Assembly (NCBI RefSeq): GCF_023660105.1
Contig: NZ_JAMHGA010000012.1
Location: 1 to 64,000, forward strand
Direction of reading: 5' to 3'
Length of the DNA: 64,000 nucleotides
Source: Desulfovibrio aminophilus
Lineage (GTDB): Bacteria; Desulfobacterota; Desulfovibrionia; Desulfovibrionales; Desulfovibrionaceae
The notes beneath the pieces were generated by a model. The model was not told the origin of the DNA. It ran no database searches and worked only from the letters and a program-made list of their open reading frames with translations. A program made the translations under genes and the position numbers. Positions 56,915-64,000 of the stretch are shown here, piece by piece; the first letter of the stretch is position 1; the number at the start of each line of letters is the position of its first letter.

Positions 56915-58206
56915 CAGGCGTTCCTCAGGTCCAGCACGCGCTTGGCCTTGCCCTCGCCCTTGGGAATGGAGTCGTGCTGCACGAGCTCCACCCGGGGCGT
57001 GATGAGCAGTTCGTCGCGCAGCCGGTCGGCGATGCGCTTCTGGAGCTTCTGCAGGGCGCGCATGTCTTCCACGAAGTATTCTTCCTTGATCTCCACCTTG
57101 ACGCGCATCTGGTCGATGAATTCCTCGGTGAAGAGCTCGATGACGTAGTTCTGGCCCACCTCGGGCAGACACATGAGGGCCTGCTCCACCTGCATGGGAT
57201 AGATGTTCACGCCCTTGATGATGAGCATGTCGTCGGCCCGGCCGGTGATCCGGTCGATGCGGCGGTGGGTCCGGCCGCAGGCGCATTCGCCGGGCAGGAA
57301 GCGGGTCAGGTCCCGGGTGCGGTAGCGCAGGATGGGCATGCCCTCGCGGGTCAGGGTGGTCATGACCAGCTCGCCAACTTCGCCCTCGGCCACGTGCTCG
57401 CCGGTCTCGGGATCGACGATCTCCGCCAGGTAGGAGTCCTCCCAGAGGTGCATGCCGTTCTGGCGTTCGCACTCGAAGGCCACGCCCGGGCCGTTCATCT
57501 CGGAGAGGCCATAGGAGTTGTAGGCCTTGAGGTGGAGCAGTTCCTCCACGCGGCGGCGCACCTCCTCGGTGTGGGGCTCCGCGCCGATGAGCGCGATGCG
57601 CCACTTGAGATCCGCCGGGTCGATGCCCTCGGACTTGAGGAAGGCCCCGAAGTACAGGGCGTAGGAGGGGATGATGTGCACGGCCGTGACGCCGAAGTCG
57701 CGGATGAGCTTGACCTGGCGCTTGGAGTTGCCTGCTCCGGCCGGGATGGTCAGGCAGCCGAGCTTCTCGGCCCCGTAGTGGATGCCCAGGCCGCCGGTGA
57801 ACAGGCCGTAGCCGCTCATGTTCTGGAAGATGTCGCCCCGGCGCATCCCGGCGGAATACATGCTGCGGGCCATGAGGTCGGCCCAGCGGTCCAGGTCGGG
57901 CTGGGTGTAGAAGATGGCCGTGGGCGACCCGGTGGTGCCGGAGGAGGCATGCAGCCGTACGAACTCGTCCAGGGGGCGGCAGAGCAGGCCGTGGGGATAG
58001 TTCGCGCGCAGGTCGTTCTTGGTGGTGAAGGGCAGGCGGCGCACGTCGTCCACGCTCTTGATGTCCTCGGGACGGACACCGGCCTTGGCGAGGTGCTCCT
58101 TGTAGAACGGGGAATTGACGGCGTTTTCCACCACGGCCCGCAGGCGCTCGGCCTGGAGGCGAAGCAGGTCCGCGCGGGGCAGGGTCTCCTCCGCAGTGTA
58201 GAACAT
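56914..58206 (-). CDS. paaK: Phenylacetate-CoA ligase family protein
   Basis: A 430-residue adenylate-forming enzyme, ATG at 58206 (GGGAGGA upstream). The ATP loop SSGTTGSPTAIFYT (~87-100), YNSYGLSEMNGPGV and RYRTRDLTRFL match PaaK. The C-terminal lysine region is GEGKAKRVLDL. PaaK makes phenylacetyl-CoA, but members in anaerobes often activate other aryl acids. No phenylacetate pathway gene is adjacent, so the substrate is open. It lies 16 bases after dnaB. Confidence 0.9.
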   Translation of the reverse strand: MFYTAEETLPRADLLRLQAERLRAVVENAVNSPFYKEHLAKAGVRPEDIKSVDDVRRLPFTTKNDLRANYPHGLLCRPLDEFVRLHASSGTTGSPTAIFYTQPDLDRWADLMARSMYSAGMRRGDIFQNMSGYGLFTGGLGIHYGAEKLGCLTIPAGAGNSKRQVKLIRDFGVTAVHIIPSYALYFGAFLKSEGIDPADLKWRIALIGAEPHTEEVRRRVEELLHLKAYNSYGLSEMNGPGVAFECERQNGMHLWEDSYLAEIVDPETGEHVAEGEVGELVMTTLTREGMPILRYRTRDLTRFLPGECACGRTHRRIDRITGRADDMLIIKGVNIYPMQVEQALMCLPEVGQNYVIELFTEEFIDQMRVKVEIKEEYFVEDMRALQKLQKRIADRLRDELLITPRVELVQHDSIPKGEGKAKRVLDLRNA

Positions 58207-58222
58207 GGGTCCTCCCGACTGG

Positions 58223-59662
58223 TTATTCGTAGGGCGACTCGGACGGGTAGGGCGTGGCGCTCAGGTTCTCGAACGCGGTGTACTTCTTGAGGAAGGCCAG
58301 CTCCACCTCACCCACCGGGCCGTTGCGCTGCTTGCCGATGATGATCTCGGCGATGCCGGCCTTCGGGTTGTCGTCCTTCTTGTTGTAGAATTCGTCGCGG
58401 TACAGGAAGATGATCACGTCGGCGTCCTGCTCGATGGCGCCGGATTCGCGCAGGTCCGAGAGCATGGGGCGCTTGTTCGTGCGCTCCTCCACCTTGCGGT
58501 TGAGCTGGGACAGGGCGATGACCGGGATGTTCAGCTCCTTGGCCAGGGCCTTCAGGTTCCGCGAAATGTCCGAAATTTCCTGCTCGCGCGAGTCGATGTT
58601 GCGGCTGGAGCGCATGAGCTGGAGGTAGTCGATGACCACCAGCCCGAGCTTGTGCTCGGCCTTGAGGCGACGGCAGCGGGCGCGCAGTTCCAGGGTGGAG
58701 AGCGCCGGGGTGTCGTCGATGAAGATGGGCGCCTTGCCGAGCACGTCCGCGGCGTCCTGGAGCTTGGCCCAGTCCGAGTCCTCGATGAAGCCGCTGCGCA
58801 GGCGGGACAACTCGACCATGCCCTGGCAGGCCAGGAGACGGGTCATGAGCTGTTCCATGCTCATTTCCAGGGAGAAGACCGCCGTTGGCACCTCGGACTT
58901 GACCGCCGCGCGCAGGGCGAGATTCAGGGCGAAGGCCGTCTTGCCCATGCTCGGGCGGCCCGCGACGATGATCAGGTCGGAGTTCTGCAGGCCCGAGGTC
59001 ATCTCGTCGAAGCGCACGTAGGTGGTGGCGATGCCCGTGACCGCGGACTTGTTCTCGTAGCGTTGCTCGAGCTGGTCGAAGACCCTGTGCACCAGGTCCT
59101 TTGAGGCCATGTAGGTGCTCTGGGCCTTGGCCTCGGCGATCTCGAAGATCTGCTTCTCCGAGGCGTCCAGCAGGGCGTCCACGTCCCGGGCCTCGTAGCA
59201 CTCGGAGATGATCCCGCTGGAGACGTCGATGAGGCGGCGCAGCACGGACTTGTCGCGCACGATGCGCGCGTGGTGCAGGGCGTTGGCCGCGCTCACCGGG
59301 GAGTCGGCCAGCTCGGCCAGATAGACCGGGCCGCCCACCTGGTCCAGCTCGCCGGACTGCTTGAGGGCGTCCGTGACCGTGACCAGGTCGATGGGCCTGT
59401 TCAGGTTATAGAGGTCGATGAAGCACTGGAAGATGGCCGCGTGGGCCGGGGAGTAGAAGTCGTCGGGACCGACGAGGTCCACCAGGGAGTTGAAGAGGCT
59501 GTTCTTCAAAAAGACACCCCCCAGAACCGCCTGTTCGGCTTCCAGGTTCTGGGGGGGGACCTTGCGCAGGAGATCGGAGGAGGCCCTGGGCTGGGCCTCC
59601 CCCGATGGATTTCTGTCGCGGCCCCTAGGCCTGCTGGTCGTTTCCTTCCGTCCGCTGTTCAT
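58223..59662 (-). CDS. dnaB: Replicative DNA helicase
   Basis: A 479-residue protein. ATG 59662 overlaps the rplI end by 38 bases and is the first plausible start. The N-terminal ~35 residues are polar and disordered. The DnaB N-domain (VPPQNLEAEQAVLGGVFL) is followed by the RecA-like motor with Walker A GRPSMGKTA, SLEMSMEQLM, VVIDYLQLM and SQLNRKVEERTNKRP. It is the hexameric fork helicase. Its place after rpsF-rpsR-rplI is conserved in many bacteria. Confidence 0.97.
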   Translation of the reverse strand: MNSGRKETTSRPRGRDRNPSGEAQPRASSDLLRKVPPQNLEAEQAVLGGVFLKNSLFNSLVDLVGPDDFYSPAHAAIFQCFIDLYNLNRPIDLVTVTDALKQSGELDQVGGPVYLAELADSPVSAANALHHARIVRDKSVLRRLIDVSSGIISECYEARDVDALLDASEKQIFEIAEAKAQSTYMASKDLVHRVFDQLEQRYENKSAVTGIATTYVRFDEMTSGLQNSDLIIVAGRPSMGKTAFALNLALRAAVKSEVPTAVFSLEMSMEQLMTRLLACQGMVELSRLRSGFIEDSDWAKLQDAADVLGKAPIFIDDTPALSTLELRARCRRLKAEHKLGLVVIDYLQLMRSSRNIDSREQEISDISRNLKALAKELNIPVIALSQLNRKVEERTNKRPMLSDLRESGAIEQDADVIIFLYRDEFYNKKDDNPKAGIAEIIIGKQRNGPVGEVELAFLKKYTAFENLSATPYPSESPYE

Positions 59663-60152
59663 CGGTCGTCTCGGGAGCGGACTGCTCCGGCTCCTCGGCA
59701 ACATGGCCTTCACGAACCACGGAGAGCTTGATGGCGGCGTGGACGTCGGGGTGCAGCTTGACCTCGATCTCGTACTCGCCCAAGGCGCGGATGGCTTCGG
59801 CCAGGACGATCTTGCGGCGGTCGATCTCGATGCCCTTCTCGGAGGCCAGGACGTCGGCGATGTTGGCCGAGGTCACGGAGCCGTAGAGCTTGTCGTTCTC
59901 GCCCACGCGCACGGCGATGGTCAGGGCCACGCCGTTGATGCGCTCGGCCACGTCGGCCGCGCCGGTGCGCAGCTTGTCGGCCTTGGCCTGGAGCTTCTTG
60001 CGCTCCAGTTCGAACTGCTTCAGGTTCGCCTCGGTGGCGGGCATGGCCAAGCCCTGGGGCACCAGGTAGTTGCGGCCGTAGCCGGGCTTGACGGTGACGA
60101 TCTGACCGAGGCGGCCGAGGGCCTCCACGTCGGCACGCAGAATGAGTTTCAT
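59625..60152 (-). CDS. rplI: 50S ribosomal protein L9
   Basis: A 175-residue protein, ATG at 60152. It begins MKLILRADVEALGRLGQIVTVKPGYGRNYLVPQGLA split by the usual L9 N-domain, followed by a long charged helix and a C-domain. The acidic tail (~150-175) is longer than in E. coli L9 and overlaps dnaB. Confidence 0.98.
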   Translation of the reverse strand: MKLILRADVEALGRLGQIVTVKPGYGRNYLVPQGLAMPATEANLKQFELERKKLQAKADKLRTGAADVAERINGVALTIAVRVGENDKLYGSVTSANIADVLASEKGIEIDRRKIVLAEAIRALGEYEIEVKLHPDVHAAIKLSVVREGHVAEEPEQSAPETTDEQRTEGNDQQA

Positions 60153-60162
60153 CTCCGGCCTC

Positions 60163-60423
60163 CTACAGGGTACGCTTCTTCACGTCCGTGCTGTGCACGG
60201 TGGTGTAGAAGAGCAGCGCCATCTGGCGGGCGCGCTTGATTTCAGTGGTCAGCTGCCGCTGGTGCTTGGCGCAGGTGCCGGTGATGCGGCGGGCGATGAT
60301 CTTGCCGCGCTCGGTGATGTAGTCCCGAAGGATGTCGGCGCGCTTGTAGTCCAGGGGCAGGTTCTTGTCCGCGCAGAAGCGGCAGAACTTCTTGCGGGGG
60401 GTGAACTTCTTGCGGAATGCCAT
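60163..60423 (-). CDS. rpsR: 30S ribosomal protein S18
   Basis: An 86-residue protein, ATG at 60423 with GGAGG upstream. The core [25 protein letters not shown] is S18. The N-terminal [11 protein letters not shown] carries a CXXC pair as in zinc-containing S18 forms. It pairs with S6 on the platform of the 30S subunit and lies between rpsF and rplI. Confidence 0.98.
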   Translation of the reverse strand: MAFRKKFTPRKKFCRFCADKNLPLDYKRADILRDYITERGKIIARRITGTCAKHQRQLTTEIKRARQMALLFYTTVHSTDVKKRTL

Positions 60424-60435
60424 GGCCAGTCCTCC

Positions 60436-60738
60436 TTACGCCGCGGTCGTGTCCGACAGGCGGACGGTGACGAACTTGAAGATGCCGTCGGTGATGCGGA
60501 TGTTGCGCTCCAGCTCCGCGACGAGCGGGCCGGGGCCGGCATACTCCAGGCGCACATAGTAGCCACGGGTCTGCTTCTGGACCGGATAGGCCAGGGTGCG
60601 GATTCCCCAATCGTCGACGACGTTCACCTTGCCCCCCTCGCGGTCCACGATGGCGGAGAGGTTGTCGATGAGCGTCTTGCGGTTCTCCTCGGCCAGCTCG
60701 GGCGAGAGAAGAACCAGCGTCTCGTAGGTCTGAGACAT
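60436..60738 (-). CDS. rpsF: 30S ribosomal protein S6
   Basis: A 100-residue protein, ATG at 60738 with AAAGGAGGAA upstream. It shows the S6 core: YETLVLLSPELAEENRKTLIDNL, WGIRTLAYPVQKQTRGYYVRLEY and a short C-terminus without the long glutamate tail. It heads the long minus-strand unit ending at eamA. Confidence 0.97.
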   Translation of the reverse strand: MSQTYETLVLLSPELAEENRKTLIDNLSAIVDREGGKVNVVDDWGIRTLAYPVQKQTRGYYVRLEYAGPGPLVAELERNIRITDGIFKFVTVRLSDTTAA

Positions 60739-60763
60739 GCGTTCCTCCTTTTGGTCTATGGCC

Positions 60764-60779
60764 CTTCCCGTCGGGGAAG
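60764..60779 (-). promoter_or_regulatory. Hairpin in the rpsF leader
   Basis: CTTCCC/GGGAAG forms a 6-bp stem with loop CGAC in the ~50-base predicted rpsF leader. S6:S18 complexes are known to bind an rpsF leader hairpin in other bacteria. Whether this is that element is a guess. Confidence 0.25.
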
Positions 60780-60796
60780 AGCAAGGCAGAACGGGC

Positions 60797-60825
60797 AACT
60801 TATTCGCTTGCCCCGCTGCTGTCAA
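60797..60825 (-). promoter_or_regulatory. Probable promoter of the rpsF operon
   Basis: On the minus strand TTGACA (60825-60820) is a perfect -35, with TAAGTT after 17 bases as a weak -10. It is the only TTGACA in the 142-base gap upstream of rpsF. Confidence 0.5.
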
Positions 60826-60881
60826 GGCCGTTTCGTCTTGTCCGTGTCGGGCGGCGTCCAGCCGCACTCCTTCTTCGGCCC

Positions 60882-60968
60882 TCAGCCGAGGCCCAGGTTC
60901 GAGAGGGCCTTGCGGCAGAGCCAGAAGGACACGGCCAGGACGGCCAGGACGATGAGTCCCTTGAGCAT
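60882..60968 (-). CDS. Possible 28-residue single-helix membrane peptide
   Basis: ATG at 60968 is one base past the fabI stop. The peptide starts MLKGLIVLAVLAVSFWLCRKA, a clear membrane helix with a positively charged C-side, and ends LSNLGLG. GGGGAT is the only possible ribosome site. Such tiny coupled proteins are often real, but also occur by chance at this size. Confidence 0.35.
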   Translation of the reverse strand: MLKGLIVLAVLAVSFWLCRKALSNLGLG

Positions 60969-60969
60969 C

Positions 60970-61734
60970 TCAGATCCCCATGATGCTGAAGCCGGAGTCC
61001 ACGTAGAGCACTTCCCCGGTGATTCCGGCGGCCAGGGGGGAGGCGAGGAACAAAGCCGTGTTGCCGACATCCTCGGTGGTCACGTTGCGGTGCAGCGGGG
61101 CGTGCTCCTCCACGTGGGCCAGGATGCTCTTGAAGCCGGAGATGCCCGAGGAGGCCAGGGTCTTGATCGGCCCGGCGCTGACGGCGTTGATGCGCACGCC
61201 CTTTTGGCCCAGGTCGGCGGCCAGGTAGCGCACGCTGGCCTCCAGGGCGGCCTTGGCCACGCCCATGACGTTGTAGTTGGTCACCACCTGGGTGGAGCCG
61301 TGATAGGTCATGGTCAGGACCGAGGCGTCGGGGCTCAGCAGTTCCTCGTAGGCCCGGCAGAGGGCCACCAGGGAGAAGGCCGAGATGTCCAGGGCCAGCT
61401 TGAAGCCGTCGCGGGAGGTCTCGATGTAGCGGCCCTTGAGGTCGTCGCGGTTGGCGAAGGCCACGGAGTGCACGAGCACGTCCACGCCGCCCCATTTTTC
61501 GCGCACCATGTCCACCGAGGCGCTGATGCTCGCGTCGTCGGTCACGTCGCAGGGGAAGACGAATTCGCCGCCCAGAGCCTCGTTGATGGGCTCGACCCGC
61601 TTCTGGATGGCCTCGTTCACATAGCTGAAGGCCAGGCGGGCGCCGTTCTTCTTGAACGCCTCGGCGATGCCGTAGGCGATGCTCTTGTCGTTGGCCACTC
61701 CGAAGACGAGGGCCCTCTTTCCTTGCAGAAGCAT
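60970..61734 (-). CDS. fabI: Enoyl-[acyl-carrier-protein] reductase (NADH)
   Basis: A 254-residue short-chain dehydrogenase. ATG 61734 is preferred to TTG 61740 because AAGGAG then has normal spacing. The cofactor-binding VFGVANDKSIAYGIAEAF and the catalytic Tyr-x6-Lys (YNVMGVAK, preceded by TYHGST) match FabI. It performs the last reduction of each fatty-acid elongation cycle. It is 29 bases after purC on the same strand. Confidence 0.96.
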   Translation of the reverse strand: MLLQGKRALVFGVANDKSIAYGIAEAFKKNGARLAFSYVNEAIQKRVEPINEALGGEFVFPCDVTDDASISASVDMVREKWGGVDVLVHSVAFANRDDLKGRYIETSRDGFKLALDISAFSLVALCRAYEELLSPDASVLTMTYHGSTQVVTNYNVMGVAKAALEASVRYLAADLGQKGVRINAVSAGPIKTLASSGISGFKSILAHVEEHAPLHRNVTTEDVGNTALFLASPLAAGITGEVLYVDSGFSIMGI

Positions 61735-61763
61735 GTTCAATCTCCTTGGTTCGTCTCGGAAGG

Positions 61764-62666
61764 CTAAACCGCCAGCTCCGTTCCGGTCAACAGGCGATAG
61801 GCTTCCAGATATTTCTCCTGGGTCTTTTCGGCGATCTCCGCCGGGATGCGCGGGGCCGGAGGCCGCTTGTCGAAACCGATCTCCTCCAGCCAGTCGCGCA
61901 GGAACTGCTTGTCGAAACTCGGCTGGCCCCGGCCGGGGGCGTAGCCGTCGGCGGGCCAGAAGCGCGAGGAGTCAGGGGTCAGGACCTCGTCGATGAGCAG
62001 CAGCCCGTCGGCGGTGGCGCCGAACTCGAACTTGGTGTCCGCGATGAGGATGCCCCGCGTCCGGGCGTGGGTCCGGGCCCGGGAATAGATCGCCAGCGAG
62101 AGATCCTGGACCTTGCCCATGAGCTCCGGTCCGAGCATGGCCGCGGCTTGGTCCACGGTGATGTTCTCGTCATGCTGGCCGATCTCGGCCTTGGTGGAGG
62201 GCGTGAACAGGGGCGTTTCCAACATGTCGGACTCGCGCAGGCCCTGGGGCAGCTTGTGCCCGCTGACCATGCCGGTCTTCTGATAGTCCTTCCAGCCCGA
62301 GCCGGTGATGTAGCCGCGCACGATGCACTCGATGGGCAGGGGCTTGGCCTTGCGCACCAGCACCGAGCGGCCCTTGAGCATGGCCGAGTAGGGGGCCAGG
62401 GCCTTGGGGAAGTCGGCGGCGTCGGCGGCCAGGATGTGGTTCCCGATCAGGTCCTCCATCATCTTCATCCAGAACAGGGTGATCTGGTTCAGGATCACGC
62501 CCTTGAGCGGGATGGGGTCGGGCATGACCACGTCGAAGGCCGAGATGCGGTCCGTGGTCACGATGAGCAGGGTGGAGGGATCGATCTCGTAGATGTCCCG
62601 GACCTTGCCCCGCGAGGCCAGCTTGAATTCCTTGATGTCGGTGGTGACGACGGCGGGTGCGCTCAT
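61764..62666 (-). CDS. purC: Phosphoribosylaminoimidazole-succinocarboxamide synthase
   Basis: A 300-residue protein, ATG at 62666 with GAGGT upstream. [30 protein letters not shown] is the SAICAR synthetase nucleotide-binding start and [18 protein letters not shown] and DTKFEFG are further signatures. It condenses CAIR with aspartate in purine synthesis. It begins 4 bases after the hisD stop. Confidence 0.97.
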   Translation of the reverse strand: MSAPAVVTTDIKEFKLASRGKVRDIYEIDPSTLLIVTTDRISAFDVVMPDPIPLKGVILNQITLFWMKMMEDLIGNHILAADAADFPKALAPYSAMLKGRSVLVRKAKPLPIECIVRGYITGSGWKDYQKTGMVSGHKLPQGLRESDMLETPLFTPSTKAEIGQHDENITVDQAAAMLGPELMGKVQDLSLAIYSRARTHARTRGILIADTKFEFGATADGLLLIDEVLTPDSSRFWPADGYAPGRGQPSFDKQFLRDWLEEIGFDKRPPAPRIPAEIAEKTQEKYLEAYRLLTGTELAV

Positions 62667-62670
62667 GGTG

Positions 62671-63990
62671 CTACCTCTTTTTCTTCTTGGGGATGCGGCA
62701 TTCCACGGAACGGGCGTGGGCCTCCAGGCCTTCCAGCCGCGCCAGCCGGGCGATCTTGGCCCCATGCGCGCCCACGAAGGCCGGGGAGGCTGCCACGATG
62801 CTCGACTTCTTGCAGAAGGTCTGCACGGACAGGGCCGAGGAGAACCGCGCCGTGCCCAGGGTGGGCAGAACGTGGTTGGGGCCTGCGAAATAGTCGCCCA
62901 CGGGCTCGGGACAGTGGTGGCCCATGAAGATGGCCCCGGCGTGGCGGATGGACGGCAGCAGAGCCCAGGGCTCGGCTACGGCCAGTTCCAAGTGTTCGGG
63001 GGCCAGGCGGTTGACCATGTCCACGGCCGTGGACAGGTCCGGGGTGAGGACCAGCGCGCCCCAGTCGGCCAGCGACTTGGCGGCGATCTCGGCGCGCGGC
63101 AGGCTCTTGAGCTGGGCGGCCAGCTCGGAAGTCACGGCCTTGGCCAGCTTTCTGTCCGGCGTGGCCAGGACGCAGGCGGCCAGGGGGTCGTGCTCGGCCT
63201 GGGAGAGGAGGTCCGCCGCCAGCCAGGCCGGATCGGCCGAGGCGTCGGCCAGGACCGCGATCTCGCTCGGCCCGGCCACCATGTCGATGCCCACCTCGCC
63301 CACCAGGAGCGACTTGGCCGTGGCCACGTAGATGTTGCCCGGCCCGGCGATGACGTCGCAGGGACGGATGGTCCTGGTGCCGTAGGCCAGGGCCGCCACG
63401 GCCCAGGCGCTGCCCGAGAGGTGGACCTCGTCGATGCCGAGCAGGGCGGCCGTGGCCAATATATAAGGATTGAGCGTGCCGTCGGCCCGGGGCGGGGAGA
63501 CGACCGCGATCTCGCGCACTCCGGCCACCTGGGCGGGCACGGCGTTCATGATCAGGCTGGAGACCAGCGGGGTCTCGCCGCCCTGTCCGCCCGGGACATA
63601 CAGGCCCACGCGGTCCACGGGCAGGACCAGCTGGCCCAGGATGGCGCCGTCCGGGGACGTGGTCAGCCAGGAGTTCTCGCGCTGGCGTTCGTGGAAGGCC
63701 CGGACATTGGCGATGGCTTCGGCCAGGATGGCCGCGTCCTCGGACGGAACGGCCTTGAGGGCCTTGGCGATGGCGGTCTTGGACACGCGCTGCCGGGCCG
63801 CCGTGAAGGTCGGGCAGTCGAAGCGGCGGGTGTAGTCCGCCAGGGCGGCGTCGCCGCGTTTCCGCACCTCGGCCAGGATGCCGCGGACCACGTCCCGGAC
63901 CTTGGATTCGGGATTGCGGCGGCCTTCCAGCCGCTTGTTCAGCGCGGGCCAGTCCCCGGGGCCCGAGTAGACGATCTGTTTGAGGGGCAT
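62671..63990 (-). CDS. hisD: Histidinol dehydrogenase
   Basis: A 439-residue protein, ATG at 63990, 10 bases from the window edge. [20 protein letters not shown], the zinc ligands in [10 protein letters not shown] and the late [14 protein letters not shown] motifs match HisD. It oxidises histidinol to histidine in two NAD-dependent steps. It is the first visible gene of the hisD-purC-fabI unit; anything upstream is off the window. Confidence 0.97.
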   Translation of the reverse strand: MPLKQIVYSGPGDWPALNKRLEGRRNPESKVRDVVRGILAEVRKRGDAALADYTRRFDCPTFTAARQRVSKTAIAKALKAVPSEDAAILAEAIANVRAFHERQRENSWLTTSPDGAILGQLVLPVDRVGLYVPGGQGGETPLVSSLIMNAVPAQVAGVREIAVVSPPRADGTLNPYILATAALLGIDEVHLSGSAWAVAALAYGTRTIRPCDVIAGPGNIYVATAKSLLVGEVGIDMVAGPSEIAVLADASADPAWLAADLLSQAEHDPLAACVLATPDRKLAKAVTSELAAQLKSLPRAEIAAKSLADWGALVLTPDLSTAVDMVNRLAPEHLELAVAEPWALLPSIRHAGAIFMGHHCPEPVGDYFAGPNHVLPTLGTARFSSALSVQTFCKKSSIVAASPAFVGAHGAKIARLARLEGLEAHARSVECRIPKKKKR

Positions 63991-64000
63991 GGGTGTTCCG

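Overview
The window is a high-GC bacterial chromosome segment densely packed with housekeeping genes. The gene content best fits Desulfobacterota, most likely a Desulfovibrionales-type anaerobe. It includes a ferredoxin-dependent 2-oxoacid oxidoreductase, ferritin and rubrerythrin-like proteins, SelA/SelB, a PyrK/PyrD pair, an iron-sulfur PurF, RicT and an unusual acyl-CoA carboxylase pair. This placement is inferred from gene content; no 16S gene is present. The first ~41 bases are not biological: they are an Illumina Nextera read-1 adapter ending in the Tn5 mosaic end, so the true sequence starts inside dnaX.

Layout of the left half. 43-2074 (+) dnaX 3' end, ybaB, recR and an orphan 2-oxoacid oxidoreductase gamma subunit, closed by a hairpin. 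2142-8420 (+) recD2, then ferritin, ferritin-like protein, korA, korB and a DsrE-like protein, ending at a strong terminator. 8542-9738 (+) an unrecognised cysteine-free protein behind a sigma-28-like promoter. 9790-15954 (-) an EAL-CBS-GGDEF protein, then a fused carboxyltransferase and a divergent biotin carboxylase. 16224-23488 (+) metallophosphoesterase, folC, selA, M18 aminopeptidase and selB, with tRNA-Arg and tRNA-His on the opposite strand. 23732-32347 (+) murA, comEC, a metallo-beta-lactamase-fold hydrolase, a lone receiver, ricT and metG, interrupted by a minus-strand small cytochrome with an odd haem motif. 32400-33711 (-) a DUF523/DUF1722 protein and a Fur-box-preceded feoA.

Layout of the right half. 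33936-43395 (+) carB, purF, kdsD, a Cys-rich YkgJ-like protein, a class A PBP and a PhzF-like protein. 43400-45397 (-) a U32 peptidase. 45418-47128 (+) pyrK and pyrD, followed by tRNA-Ser(GGA), the 4.5S SRP RNA and two terminators. 47584-51457 (+) a DUF4198 periplasmic protein, a FadL-type outer-membrane protein and a CbiO/CbiQ pair. 51431-53246 two divergent rhodanese modules: membrane rhodanese plus MauE-like protein, and a rhodanese-ferritin fusion. 53254-60738 (-) one long unit reading rpsF, rpsR, rplI, dnaB, paaK, DUF456, thrC, tlyA, eamA. 60882-63990 (-) hisD, purC, fabI and a possible 28-residue membrane peptide.

No CRISPR array, insertion sequence, prophage or integrated island is visible; the region looks like core genome. 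The most interesting items are the divergent carboxylase pair without a recognisable biotin carrier, the putative sigma-28-controlled cysteine-free protein, the CXCH cytochrome, the possibly leaderless Fur-controlled feoA, a CbiO with a degenerate ABC signature, and the divergent rhodanese modules.
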